Assembly (NCBI RefSeq): GCF_000364605.1
Contig: NZ_KB822576.1
Span: 558,001-622,000, forward strand
Direction of reading: 5' to 3'
DNA: 64,000 bases
Origin: Nocardioides sp. Iso805N
Lineage (GTDB): Bacteria > Actinomycetota > Actinomycetes > Propionibacteriales > Nocardioidaceae
A program made the position numbers and the translations under genes. Of the stretch, positions 31,883 through 40,203 are shown one piece after another. Below the pieces are notes generated by a model that was not told where the DNA came from, did no database searches, and was given only the letters and a program-made list of their open reading frames with translations. The first letter of the stretch is position 1; each line of letters starts with the position of its first letter.

Positions 31883-33451
31883 CTACTGGCCCGCGACCCG
31901 CCACAGGCCGAAGGTGAGCCCGTCGACGAGCGCCTCCCACGACGCCTCGATGACGTTCTCACCGACACCGACGGTGACCCACGAGGTCTGGCCGTCGCTG
32001 GTCTCGATCAGCACGCGGGTCTTGGCGTCGGTGCCGTGGCCGTCGTCGAAGAGCCGGACCTTGTAGTCGATCAGCTCGAACTTCTCCACCACCGGATAGG
32101 CCAGCACGATCGCGGCCCGCAGCGCCTGGTCGAGCGCATTGACAGGGCCGTTGCCCTCGCGCGTGACGACGTAGCGCTCCCCCTCCGCGTGCAGCTTGAC
32201 GGTCGCCTCTGTCGAGCCGTCGTCCTGCGAGATGACACGCCACGACTCGAGGTCGAAGTACGTCGGACGCTTGCCCTCGACCTCCTCCAGGAGCAGCAGC
32301 TCGAAGGAGGCGTCGGCGGCCTCGAAGGTGTAGCCCGCGGCCTCCCGCTCCTTGACCCGGTCGGTGATCCGGGTGACGAGCTCGCGGTCGGTGAGCTCGT
32401 AGCCGAGCTCCCTGCCCTTGAGCTCGATGCTCGCGCGGCCGGCCATGTCGGAGACCAGCAGCCGCATGTCGTTCCCGACGCCGATCGGGTCCATGTGCTG
32501 ATAGAGATCGGGGTCGACCTTGATCGCGCTGGCGTGCAGGCCGGCCTTGTGCGTGAAGGCACTCGCCCCGACGTACGGCTGCCGGGTCGCCGGCGGGAAG
32601 TTCGTCACCTCGGCGATCGCGTGGGCCGTGCGGGTGGCGTCCTGCAGCAGCCCCTCGGGCAGCACCTGCCTGCCCAGCTTGAGCTGGAGGTTGGCGACCA
32701 CCGCGATGAGGTCGGCGTTGCCCGTGCGCTCGCCGTACCCGTTGATCGTGCCCTGCACGTGGGTCGCGCCGGCGTCGACGGCCGCGAGCGTGTTGGCGAC
32801 GGCGCAGCCGGTGTCGTTGTGGCAGTGGATGCCGACGCGTACGCCGGTGGTCTCGACAACGTCGTGCACCACGTCGGAGAGCCAGGTCGGCAGCATGCCG
32901 CCGTTGGTGTCGCACAGCGCGGCGACCTCGGCCCCGGCGGCGAAGGCGGTCCGGAGGACCTCGAGCGCATAGTCGCGGTTGGCACGGTAGCCGTCGAAGA
33001 AGTGCTCGGCGTCCAGGAAGACCCGCTGGCCCTCGGCGGTGAGGTGGGCGACGGTGTCGCGGACCATCGCGAGGTTCTCCTCCAGCGTGGTCCGCAAAGC
33101 GAGCTCGACATGCCGGTCGTGGCTCTTGGCGACCAGCGTCACCACGCTCGCGCCGCTGTCGCGCAACGCGGCGATCATCGGGTCGTCGGCCGCCTTGATC
33201 CCGGCCCGCCGCGTCGAGCCGAACGCCGCCAGCTTGGCGTGCTTGAGGTCGAGCTCGGTCTGGGCGCGCCGGAAGAACTCGGTGTCCTTCGGGTTCGCAC
33301 CGGGCCACCCGCCCTCGATGAATCCGACACCGAACCCGTCCAACTGGCGCGCGATGGCCAGCTTGTCGCCCACGGAGAGGTTGAGCCCCTCCTGCTGCGC
33401 GCCGTCGCGCAGGGTGGTGTCGTAGACGTGGAACGAGCCCTGGAGATCCAT
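31883..33451 (-). CDS. cimA: (R)-citramalate synthase
   Basis: The 522-residue enzyme condenses pyruvate with acetyl-CoA to citramalate, giving 2-oxobutyrate for isoleucine through LeuCD and LeuB without threonine. The HMGL-like TIM barrel (about 1-280) has [12 protein letters not shown], the metal histidines in GIHCHNDTG and the motif [15 protein letters not shown]. The C-terminal LeuA-type allosteric domain (about 400-515) probably senses isoleucine. [17 protein letters not shown] distinguishes CimA from 2-isopropylmalate synthase. ATG 33451 is chosen over GTG 33460; neither has a strong ribosome site. Expression is gated by an attenuator just upstream. Confidence 0.93.
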   Translation of the reverse strand: MDLQGSFHVYDTTLRDGAQQEGLNLSVGDKLAIARQLDGFGVGFIEGGWPGANPKDTEFFRRAQTELDLKHAKLAAFGSTRRAGIKAADDPMIAALRDSGASVVTLVAKSHDRHVELALRTTLEENLAMVRDTVAHLTAEGQRVFLDAEHFFDGYRANRDYALEVLRTAFAAGAEVAALCDTNGGMLPTWLSDVVHDVVETTGVRVGIHCHNDTGCAVANTLAAVDAGATHVQGTINGYGERTGNADLIAVVANLQLKLGRQVLPEGLLQDATRTAHAIAEVTNFPPATRQPYVGASAFTHKAGLHASAIKVDPDLYQHMDPIGVGNDMRLLVSDMAGRASIELKGRELGYELTDRELVTRITDRVKEREAAGYTFEAADASFELLLLEEVEGKRPTYFDLESWRVISQDDGSTEATVKLHAEGERYVVTREGNGPVNALDQALRAAIVLAYPVVEKFELIDYKVRLFDDGHGTDAKTRVLIETSDGQTSWVTVGVGENVIEASWEALVDGLTFGLWRVAGQ

Positions 33452-33487
33452 CTGAGTCACTTCTGTCTGATCGGTTGTTCGGGCAAC

Positions 33488-33514
33488 AAAAAAACCTCTC
33501 GGGAACGAGAGGTT
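33488..33514 (-). terminator. Attenuator terminator of cimA
   Basis: On the minus strand, a 9-bp perfect stem (33514-33506 with 33501-33493) with a 4-nt loop runs straight into seven U residues (33494-33488). This is a textbook Rho-independent terminator, unusual in so GC-rich a genome, placed 37 bp before cimA and after an Ile-rich leader frame. An alternative pairing GCGCAC...GTGCGC with inner CCCC...GGGG lies between leader and terminator. Confidence 0.85.
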
Positions 33515-33550
33515 GGCGCACCGTGTCCCCTTCGTCGGGGTCGCAGTGCG

Positions 33551-33589
33551 CTAGCGAATGATGATCGAGGTGATCGCCACGTGCGACAT
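33551..33589 (-). CDS. Leader peptide of the cimA attenuator
   Basis: A 12-codon frame, MSHVAITSIIIR then TAG, has one valine and four isoleucine codons, three of them consecutive (ATC ATC ATT) just before the stop. A U-tailed terminator follows 36 bases downstream, then cimA, whose pathway makes isoleucine. Ribosome stalling at the Ile run when charged tRNA-Ile is scarce would favour read-through. AGG touches the ATG at 33589, and AGGA is well spaced for the in-frame GTG four codons in; either start keeps the Ile run. Confidence 0.75.
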   Translation of the reverse strand: MSHVAITSIIIR

Positions 33590-33981
33590 CCTGCCACGGC
33601 GTCCGCAGGTGTCGCAGGGGTCTCTCACGATCCGGGCGAGTCTGGCCTCCGTCCCCGTTGAGTGATGCATCCGTCCCTGTCGAGTGATGGCCCCGTCCCC
33701 GTCTCGGGATGTGTCCGTCCCCGTCTTGGCGCGAGAAGTGCCGGCTCCTCGTCACGTACACCGGCCCGCACCCCGAGCAACGTCCGCCGAGAAACGTCCG
33801 CCGAGCTTGTCGAGGCGCTCCCAGCACGCGGGGTGGCTGAAGACAAACGAGAAACGTGGGCCAGTACCAGCGTGGTCGCGTGTCTTGGGCGGGTTGGGTG
33901 CCTTCGCTTGGCTCGCGTCGGGCCACCAGGCGTGTGATCGGGTACGGCGAGGCATAGCCCGAACTCTTTACCCTCACCCGA
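33590..33981. other. Non-coding interval with tandem repeats upstream of the HNH gene
   Basis: No convincing gene. It contains four tandem 22-bp units (33649-33736, separate entry) and a 13-bp direct repeat AACGTCCGCCGAG at 33779-33791 and 33793-33805. The remainder (33806-33981) shows neither coding bias nor hairpins I trust. It could be the decayed flank of an earlier DUF222/HNH insertion. Confidence 0.5.
33649..33736. repeat. Four tandem 22-bp repeats
   Basis: Units start CCGTCCC at 33649, 33671, 33693 and 33715, an exact 22-bp period. The first two continue into GAGTGATG and the last two drift. No spacer diversity is seen, so this is a degenerate minisatellite rather than a CRISPR. The period matches blocks at 10489 and 60844. 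Confidence 0.75.
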
Positions 33982-34026
33982 TTGTCTGGGCAGATCCGAG
34001 CAGGTAGAATTCGAATACGTGTTCGA
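33982..34026 (+). promoter_or_regulatory. SOS-controlled promoter (LexA box) of the HNH gene
   Basis: A -35 TTGTCT (33982-33987), a 17-bp spacer and -10 TAGAAT (34005-34010) are followed at once by TCGAATACGTGTTCGA (34011-34026). This differs at one position from the actinobacterial SOS box pattern TCGAAC-N4-GTTCGA. LexA bound here would cover the transcription start, giving DNA-damage induction. Confidence 0.75.
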
Positions 34027-34049
34027 CACGATTCTCTCGGGTGGTGACC

Positions 34050-35294
34050 ATGCATCAGATCCAGACCACAGTGGTCGCGATCGATGCTGCCCTGAGTCAG
34101 GCTGCGGATGCGAATCCGATCTTCCTCTCGACCACTGACAAAGCCGCGGCGCTGCTGGCACTGACACGACTGGAAGCCCGAATCGCTGAGCTGCGGCTGC
34201 GGGTGATGGCCGCCAGCCAGGACGTCGCCGAGGAGATCGGCGCCCGCGACGTGGCGTCGTGGCTGGTCGCCCAGGAGGTCGTCGACAGCCGGGCCGCGCA
34301 TGCTGCGCTCGCCTTGGCCCGTGGTCTGGAGCAGCGGCCGCTGGTACGGGCCGGGCTCGCGGCCGGTCGGTTCAGTCTCGAGCATGCCAGGGTGATCCTC
34401 GACGGAATCACCGCCCTGCCTGAGGACCTGCCCACCGATGTCGTGGAGCGCGCCGAGGCGCACCTGTGCGACCTCGCCGGCCAGCACCGCCCCAAGGACC
34501 TACGCCACCTCGCCCACCACCTCCTCGAGGTCGTGGCACCCGAGATCGCCGAAGCAGCCGAAGCCGACGCCATCCGCCGCCTCGAAGAGACCGCGCACGC
34601 CAAGGCGACGTTGTCGATCAGCGACCACGGTGACGGCATGACCCGCATCCACGCGATCGTCCCCGAAGCCGTCGGCGAGCGGTTGCGAACCCTGTTGGAG
34701 GCCTTCGCCCAGCCGCGGGTCGCGGCCCTGGAGGCCGACGGCAAAGTGCGTCCCCGCAACCGGCTGTTCGCCGACGCGTTCGCCCAGGTCTTGGAGTGCG
34801 TGCCCGGCGACGGTGTCCCCGCCCACGGTGGGGACGCGACCGCCGTGATCGTCACGATCCCCATCGAGTACCTGCACAGCGAGCTCGGCATCGCCCAGCT
34901 TGGGGACACCAAGGTCCCCGCCGGGGAAGCCCGACGGCTGGCGTGCACCGCCGCGATCATCCCCTACGTGCTGGGTGGGATCTCGGAGCCGCTGGACCTG
35001 GGCAGAGCCAGACGGCTGTTCTCACCGGCCCAGCACAAAGCGTTGAAGGTCAGGGACCGGCACTGCCGAGCCGAGGGCTGCACCGTCCCCGCGACCTGGT
35101 GCGACGCCCACCACGACAATCCCTGGAGCCGAGGCGGACCCACCGACCTGACCAACGCCGCCCTGCTCTGCGGACACCATCACCGCAAAGCACACGACAC
35201 GACGTATGAAACGATCAGACTCGCCAACGGCGACTACCGCTACCGCCGCAAGATCAAGACGCCCCTCCGAGACCTCAGAGGGCTCGCGTCGTGA
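34050..35294 (+). CDS. DUF222 domain HNH endonuclease (13E12-type repeat protein)
   Basis: A 414-residue protein of the DUF222-HNH family, abundant and multicopy in actinobacteria (REP13E12 proteins in M. tuberculosis). The helical DUF222 region spans about 20-330. The C-terminal HNH nuclease has paired cysteines and histidines in DRHCRAEGCTVPATWC, DAHHDNPWSRGG and LLCGHHHRKAH. Its cellular role is unproven; the family is often tied to phage-like or mobile DNA and to SOS control, which fits the LexA box here. ATG 34050 is taken with GGTGGTG upstream; GTG 34041 and 34044 are alternatives. Confidence 0.92.
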   Translation: MHQIQTTVVAIDAALSQAADANPIFLSTTDKAAALLALTRLEARIAELRLRVMAASQDVAEEIGARDVASWLVAQEVVDSRAAHAALALARGLEQRPLVRAGLAAGRFSLEHARVILDGITALPEDLPTDVVERAEAHLCDLAGQHRPKDLRHLAHHLLEVVAPEIAEAAEADAIRRLEETAHAKATLSISDHGDGMTRIHAIVPEAVGERLRTLLEAFAQPRVAALEADGKVRPRNRLFADAFAQVLECVPGDGVPAHGGDATAVIVTIPIEYLHSELGIAQLGDTKVPAGEARRLACTAAIIPYVLGGISEPLDLGRARRLFSPAQHKALKVRDRHCRAEGCTVPATWCDAHHDNPWSRGGPTDLTNAALLCGHHHRKAHDTTYETIRLANGDYRYRRKIKTPLRDLRGLAS

Positions 35295-35309
35295 CGGCCG
35301 AGACGTCCC

Positions 35310-36866
35310 TCAGAAGGCACTGCCGAACGGCGACTCGTGCCACGGCGCCCAGTCCGTGCCGTGCGCATGGAACCGCAGCACGAGATAGATCGCGACCGCA
35401 GCCAGGACGAGCAGCGCCACCGCCCAACGGCCCGTGCTGCGTGCGAGCGGCGAGAGCACGCGGCGCACCGGTCCGCGGACCCTGCTGGCCCCGGGGCCGG
35501 TGGCGAGCATGGTGGCGAGCACGACACCGCACACGTACAACGTGACCCCGCTGGCGGCGGAGACGGCATAGCAGAGCAGCCCTGCCGCGAGCGCCAAGCC
35601 ACCGGCCCACAGCACCAGCACGATCGTGCTCGGTACGGAGCGGAGCAGATGCCACGGCGTACCGATGACCAGGCGCGGACCGTCATGCCATCGCGCGCCG
35701 CGGAGCTCACGCCGCTCGCCGTGCACGGATCCGGCCAAGGAGAGTCCCCGCAGCAGACCGACCAGCGCCAGCATGACCACCGCGGTCAGGACCGGCACGA
35801 CGGCGAGCCCAGCACCGGAGAGGAGGGCGAGCCCCAACCAGAGGCAAGTACGTCGGAACCGCGCTCCCCCACTCTCGCGCTGAGGCTCGGCCAACGTCGG
35901 GTCGGCCTCGACGAGCGTCCGGTCGTCCTCCTGCTCGAACGGTGTGGGCCGGGCGACCAGGGGCGCGGTCGGTGCCACCGGCCGATCGGCGCCGCGGTCC
36001 ACGACCGGGCGCCCCGTCCCGTACGCGCCACCGGTCGCGCGGGCCGCCGCAGGATCAACCGCGCTGACCGTGTCGAAGATCGAGAGGGACGGGTCGCGGA
36101 ACCAAGCCTGGAGCTGCGCGACCGTGGGCCGCCGGACAGCGTCCGGCGAGAGCGCGACATCGAGGACGGCCCGCAGGTTCGGCTCGATGCCGGCGAGGTC
36201 GTGATCGCCGCGACGCGCCCGGTCCATGATCGCCGCGGACGGCCCGCGGCCGAAGGGCGGCCGACCCGTGGCGGCGAAGGCCACCGTGGCAGCCCACGAG
36301 TGCACGTCGGTGGCGGGCGTGGCATCGTCGCCACGCAGGATCTCGGGCGGCAGGTACCCGGGGGTGCCCAGCAGCCAGCCGGTGTGGGTGATCCGCGGGT
36401 CGTCGGCGACCCGGGCAAGACCGAAGTCGATCAGGACGGGGGTGCGGCCCTCCATGATCACGTTCGACGGCTTGATGTCGCGGTGGAGGACCCCGCCGTC
36501 GTGCACGGCAGCGACCGCATCGATCAGGCACCGGGAGAACCAGTGCAGATCGCGTCCACGGATCGGGCCCTCCTCGGCAACCTCGTCATGCAACGAGCGA
36601 CCAGGCACGTAGCGCATCACGACGTACGGGACCGGACCCCACGGGTCGGCGTCGAGGATCTCGGCGACCCAGCGCGAACGGATGCGCTGCAGCGAGCCGA
36701 CCTCGCGTGCGAGCCGCTTTCTGCCCTCCTCGTCCCCGACGATCTGGGGACGCAGCACCTTCAGCGCGACCCGCTGCCCGGTGGGCTCGTGGCGGGCGAG
36801 ATGGACGATGCCCATCCCACCCTCCCCGAGCACACTGAGCAGGGTGTAGTCGCCGACAGAGTGCAC
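35310..36866 (-). CDS. Membrane Ser/Thr protein kinase (Pkn type)
   Basis: A 518-residue Hanks-type kinase. Catalytic features are the glycine loop GEGGMG, ATP-lysine K36 (VALKVL), HRDIKPSN with D130, DFG at 147-149 and GTPGYLPPE. The kinase domain ends near residue 260. A Pro/Ala-rich linker leads to about four membrane helices from residue 337 to 510 with hardly any extracellular sensor, so it lacks the PASTA region of PknB. Targets are unknown. Leaderless layout: TAATCT (36878-36873), six bases, GTG 36866. Convergent with the HNH gene, 15 bp apart. Confidence 0.93.
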   Translation of the reverse strand: MHSVGDYTLLSVLGEGGMGIVHLARHEPTGQRVALKVLRPQIVGDEEGRKRLAREVGSLQRIRSRWVAEILDADPWGPVPYVVMRYVPGRSLHDEVAEEGPIRGRDLHWFSRCLIDAVAAVHDGGVLHRDIKPSNVIMEGRTPVLIDFGLARVADDPRITHTGWLLGTPGYLPPEILRGDDATPATDVHSWAATVAFAATGRPPFGRGPSAAIMDRARRGDHDLAGIEPNLRAVLDVALSPDAVRRPTVAQLQAWFRDPSLSIFDTVSAVDPAAARATGGAYGTGRPVVDRGADRPVAPTAPLVARPTPFEQEDDRTLVEADPTLAEPQRESGGARFRRTCLWLGLALLSGAGLAVVPVLTAVVMLALVGLLRGLSLAGSVHGERRELRGARWHDGPRLVIGTPWHLLRSVPSTIVLVLWAGGLALAAGLLCYAVSAASGVTLYVCGVVLATMLATGPGASRVRGPVRRVLSPLARSTGRWAVALLVLAAVAIYLVLRFHAHGTDWAPWHESPFGSAF

Positions 36867-36967
36867 GGCGTGAGATTACCGGCCGCGGCGCGGCGGACGG
36901 CGTATGAGGCTGCCGACCACGCCGACCACGCCGACAACCCGGTCGACGCGCCGATGGGCGCGCTTCG

Positions 36968-38044
36968 TCAGAGGATCTGGTGCATCCAGCCGAACGCGTC
37001 CTCGGCCCGACCGAACTGCAGGTCGACGAGCGTCTTGCGCAGCTCGGTGGTGACAGGGCCTGCGGGGGTGGCCACGGAGCCGCCGTCCCAGAGCAGCTCG
37101 CCGACCGGCGTGACCACGGCTGCGGTGCCACAGGCGAAGATCTCGGTGATCTCTCCCGACGCCACGCCCTGCTGCCACTCCTCGATCGCGACCTTGCGCT
37201 CCTCGACCTTGAGGCCGCGCTTGGCGGCGAGCTCGAGGATCGAGGCGCGAGTGATGCCCTCCAGGATCGTGCCGGTCTCCGGGGTCACGAGACGACCGTC
37301 GGCGTACACGAAGAAGATGTTCATCCCGCCGAGCTCCTCGATGTACTTCCCCTCGGAAGCATCGAGGAACACGACCTGGTCGCAGCCCTTCTCGTAGGCC
37401 TCGGCCTGCGGGGCCAGCGACGAGGCGTAGTTGCCGCCCGTCTTGGCCGCCCCCATGCCGCCGCGGCCGGCGCGGGTGTAGCTCTCCGAGAGCCACAGCC
37501 GAACGGGCTTGACGCCGCCCTTGAAGTAGGCGCCTGCGGGCGAGGCGATCACCATGAAGGTGACGTGCTGGGCCGCACGCACGCCCAGGAACGTCTCCGA
37601 CGCGAACATGAACGGCCGGATGTAGAGCGACTTCTCGTCGCCCTCGTTCGCCGTCGGCACCCAGCGCTCGTCGATCTTCACCAGCGCGTCCACCGCGGCC
37701 ACGAACTCCTCGACGGGCAGCTCCGGGAACGCGAGCCGACGCGAGGAGCGGGCCATCCGGGCGGCGTTCTGCTCGGGTCGGAAGGACCAGACCGAGCCGT
37801 CGGCGTGCCGATAGGCCTTCATCCCCTCGAAGGTCTCCTGCGCGTAGTGCAGGACGGCTGTCGCCGGGTCGAGCGCGATCGGGCCGTAGGGCTCGATCCG
37901 GGTGTTGTGCCAGCCCTGCTCGGGGGTCCACTCGGCCACGAACATGTGGTCGGTGAAGAACGTACCGAAGCCGGGGTCGGCCAGGATCTCCGCCAGCCGC
38001 TCGTCGGAAACGGGGTTCGGGTTGCTGGTGGTGCTGATCTCCAT
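36968..38044 (-). CDS. ilvE: Branched-chain amino acid aminotransferase
   Basis: The 358-residue class IV PLP aminotransferase performs the last step of isoleucine, valine and leucine synthesis. The PLP lysine is in GMGAAKTGGNYASSL. The family signature EELGGMNIFFVYADG ... LVTPETGTILEGITRASIL and RPFMFASE are intact; length is normal. It starts 13 bp after leuB and is the last gene of that unit. About 100 bases separate it from the kinase start downstream. Confidence 0.97.
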   Translation of the reverse strand: MEISTTSNPNPVSDERLAEILADPGFGTFFTDHMFVAEWTPEQGWHNTRIEPYGPIALDPATAVLHYAQETFEGMKAYRHADGSVWSFRPEQNAARMARSSRRLAFPELPVEEFVAAVDALVKIDERWVPTANEGDEKSLYIRPFMFASETFLGVRAAQHVTFMVIASPAGAYFKGGVKPVRLWLSESYTRAGRGGMGAAKTGGNYASSLAPQAEAYEKGCDQVVFLDASEGKYIEELGGMNIFFVYADGRLVTPETGTILEGITRASILELAAKRGLKVEERKVAIEEWQQGVASGEITEIFACGTAAVVTPVGELLWDGGSVATPAGPVTTELRKTLVDLQFGRAEDAFGWMHQIL

Positions 38045-38057
38045 GCGCGCGAGTCTC

Positions 38058-39104
38058 TCAGATCAGGGCAGCGATGGCGTCGCCGACCTCCGCGGTCGTG
38101 CGCGGCGCGGATCCACGGGTCGACAGGTCCTTGAGGACGGCCTTGTCGATGGTGGCGGCCGCGTCGGCGTGGCCGAGGTGGTCGAGGAGGAGGGACGCGG
38201 AAAGGATCGCTGCGGTGGGGTCGGCCTTCTGCTGGCCTGCGATGTCGGGGGCCGAGCCGTGCACGGGCTCGAACATGGACGGCGCGGTGCGGTCGGGGTT
38301 CACGTTGCCCGAGGCAGCCAGGCCGATGCCGCCGGTGATGGCGGCGGCGAGGTCGGTGATGATGTCGCCGAAGATGTTGTCGGTGACGATCACGTCGAAG
38401 CGGGCCGGGTCGGTGGCCATGAAGATCATCACCGCGTCGATGTGCAGGTAGTCGACGGTGACGTCCGGGTACTCCGCGGCGACCTCCTGCGTGACCCGCC
38501 ACCACAGCGAGCCCGCGTTGACGAGCACGTTGGTCTTGTGGACCAGGGTGAGCTTCTTGCGGCGGCGCTGGGCACGGTTGAAGGCATCGCGCACGACACG
38601 CTCCACGCCGTAAGCGGTGTTCACGCTGACCTCGGTGGCGACCTCGGCCGCGGTGCCGACACGCATCGCGCCGCCCTGGCCGGTGTAGAGGCCCTCGGTG
38701 CCCTCACGGACCACCACGAAGTCGATCTCGCCCCGGCCGAGCACGGCGTCGCTCAGCGGCGAGACGGCCCCCGGGAACAGGCGGGACGGCCGCAGGTTGA
38801 CGTAGTGGTCGAGCTCGAAGCGCAGCTTGAGCAGCAGGCCGCGCTCGAGGATGCCCGGCGGCAGGTTCGGGTCGTTCGGCTTGCCACCGACGGCGCCGAG
38901 CAGGATGGCGTCCTGCTCCCGGACCTCGGCGAGCACCGACTCGGGCAGCACCTCGCCGGTGCGCAGGTAGCGCTCGGCACCGAGGTCGTAGCGGGTCTGC
39001 TCGAACTTCACCGGCGAGGCCGCCTCGAGGACCTTCAGTGCCTCGGCGGTCACCTCCGGTCCGATGCCGTCGCCGGGGATCACTGCAAGCTTCAGGCTGG
39101 TCAT
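38058..39104 (-). CDS. leuB: 3-isopropylmalate dehydrogenase
   Basis: The 348-residue enzyme oxidatively decarboxylates 3-isopropylmalate (leucine) and, in CimA organisms, 3-methylmalate (isoleucine). It carries GDGIGPEV, the substrate arginines in [17 protein letters not shown], and the metal/NAD-binding [16 protein letters not shown] and [17 protein letters not shown] 39104 aligns with family starts. It follows a 41-codon reading frame by 10 bases and precedes ilvE by 13. In M. tuberculosis serA lies between leuB and ilvC; here efeUOB and other genes occupy that interval. Confidence 0.97.
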   Translation of the reverse strand: MTSLKLAVIPGDGIGPEVTAEALKVLEAASPVKFEQTRYDLGAERYLRTGEVLPESVLAEVREQDAILLGAVGGKPNDPNLPPGILERGLLLKLRFELDHYVNLRPSRLFPGAVSPLSDAVLGRGEIDFVVVREGTEGLYTGQGGAMRVGTAAEVATEVSVNTAYGVERVVRDAFNRAQRRRKKLTLVHKTNVLVNAGSLWWRVTQEVAAEYPDVTVDYLHIDAVMIFMATDPARFDVIVTDNIFGDIITDLAAAITGGIGLAASGNVNPDRTAPSMFEPVHGSAPDIAGQQKADPTAAILSASLLLDHLGHADAAATIDKAVLKDLSTRGSAPRTTAEVGDAIAALI

Positions 39105-39114
39105 GGGCAGAACA

Positions 39115-39240
39115 TTAGTTGTCGTCGGGACGCGGTCCGTCGCTGTCCCGCTGATCGATCGCGGCATGGATCGCGTCCAGGCACAACGGGTTCTCGGGGT
39201 CGTGGCGAGCGGGGCCCCACTCGAGCAGCTGCTGGTGCAT
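39115..39240 (-). CDS. Small unknown protein upstream of leuB
   Basis: A 41-residue frame beginning [18 protein letters not shown] and ending in an acidic tail ([13 protein letters not shown]). It has a good GGAG ribosome site seven bases before ATG 39240 and stops 10 bp before leuB, so translation could couple to leuB. It has the codon bias of the neighbourhood, one cysteine and no membrane segment. I do not recognise it. It may be a genuine micro-protein or a translated leader of the leuB-ilvE message. Confidence 0.5.
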   Translation of the reverse strand: MHQQLLEWGPARHDPENPLCLDAIHAAIDQRDSDGPRPDDN

Positions 39241-39293
39241 CGTCTTCTCCGGTTCTCTCGCGATGGAAGGCTGAGAGGCCGAAGATCTGAAAC

Positions 39294-39421
39294 GGGCCAC
39301 CGCGGCGGGGTGGCCTCTCGATCAGCGAATGCTGGAAGCCCCGGCGCGGCACATGGCTACAAGAGCCACGGCTACGACGGCCGTAATAAAGGCGGGGGCG
39401 GCGAACATGGGGACGATGGTA
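39294..39421 (-). promoter_or_regulatory. Candidate leader of the leuB-ilvE unit: leaderless hydrophobic peptide plus hairpin
   Basis: TACCAT (39421-39416) lies seven bases before ATG 39408, which opens a 28-codon hydrophobic frame (39408-39322) rich in Val, Leu and Ile and in rare codons (TTT, ATT, GTA, CTT). A perfect 7-bp hairpin GGCCACC/GGTGGCC (39309-39315 with 39295-39301) follows the stop. The layout recalls attenuation, but there is no U tract; a tiny membrane peptide is the alternative. Confidence 0.4.
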
Positions 39422-39530
39422 CGGGCGGGGCACCGGCGAGGGAAGGTTTTCGTTCGGAACGTCGCAGACTTTCTGCGGCGCACCGTCCGCCATCCGGGAC
39501 GGACGTTCGGGATGAGAGACTCTTGACCTT

Positions 39531-40100
39531 GTGAGCGCACCCCCAGAGTTGCCGGAGATCGTCACCCGGGCGTTCGACGTCTCTCGTCGCGCCGGCTACG
39601 TCTCGTTCTGCCGCAACGAGACCGGCCGCCTGCTGGCGACGCTCGCCGCGACCCGTGACGGCACGATGGCGGAGTTCGGCACCGGCTGCGGCGTCGGGAC
39701 CGCCTGGCTTCGCTCAGGTGTACGCCGCGACAGCGCTCGGATCGTGACCGCCGAGTTGGATCCACGACTGGCCAAGTTCGCCGGCGAGATCTTCGACGAG
39801 GACCCGCAGGTGGAGGTGCTCGCGGTCGACTGGGCGTCGCTGCGCGACCGCGGCCCGTTCTCGCTGCTCTTCCTCGACGCGGGCATGCCCGGCGACATCA
39901 CGGTGGACAACATCGAGGAGCTGATCGAGGAGGGCGGGATCGTCGTTCTCGACGACCTGCTGCCCTGCGAGCAGTGGCCGCCGCTCTCCTATGGCCGCGT
40001 GGACACGCTACGTGAGCACTGGCTGACCGACGAGCGGTTCACCGCGGTCGAGGTGCTGGTCGCCCCTGAGACGACGGTCCTGATCGCGACCAAACGCTAG
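39531..40100 (+). CDS. Class I SAM-dependent methyltransferase (O-methyltransferase-like)
   Basis: A 189-residue Rossmann-fold methyltransferase. Motif I is MAEFGTGCGVGTAWL with an acidic post-I residue in VTAELDP. SLLFLDAGMP and GGIVVLDDLLP are motifs of the O-methyltransferase/predicted methyltransferase group related to caffeoyl-CoA types. The substrate is unknown. GTG 39531 has no ribosome site; GACTCT (39518-39523) seven bases upstream may be a -10 for leaderless initiation. It is divergent from the leuB leader and ends at a strong hairpin. Confidence 0.85.
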   Translation: MSAPPELPEIVTRAFDVSRRAGYVSFCRNETGRLLATLAATRDGTMAEFGTGCGVGTAWLRSGVRRDSARIVTAELDPRLAKFAGEIFDEDPQVEVLAVDWASLRDRGPFSLLFLDAGMPGDITVDNIEELIEEGGIVVLDDLLPCEQWPPLSYGRVDTLREHWLTDERFTAVEVLVAPETTVLIATKR

Positions 40101-40107
40101 GCCCCGG

Positions 40108-40164
40108 CGTCACGAACCGGCCGGGATGCCCTTCACTGTGCATCCCGACCGGCGGTCCGTGACG
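40108..40164. terminator. Nested hairpin between methyltransferase and efeB
   Basis: Outer arms CGTCACG (40108-40114) and CGTGACG (40158-40164) enclose inner arms CGGGATGC (40122-40129) and GCATCCCG (40140-40147). It is placed in the convergent gap, so it can serve both directions. Confidence 0.7.
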
Positions 40165-40203
40165 ATCCGACCCGGACAACGACCGGGTCGCTGGCGCGGT
40201 TCC

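Noticed and set aside
33452..33600. T-box riboswitch before cimA
   Set aside because: No T-box sequence or specifier-loop architecture; the Ile-rich leader frame and simple U-tailed hairpin explain the region as attenuation.
31241..33661. Long plus-strand open frame of about 800 codons opposite cimA and the GNAT gene
   Set aside because: It is the antisense shadow of cimA: composition is an Arg/Gly/Asp-poor-complexity mix without domains, while the minus strand encodes a full citramalate synthase.
33649..33736. CRISPR-like array
   Set aside because: 22-bp units are contiguous and degenerate; no unique spacers separate identical repeats.
31959..34487. 842-codon minus-strand frame overlapping cimA and the HNH gene
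   Set aside because: Out-of-frame GC-rich reading with Arg/Gly-rich sequence, crossing the attenuator and a real gene on the other strand; no family features.
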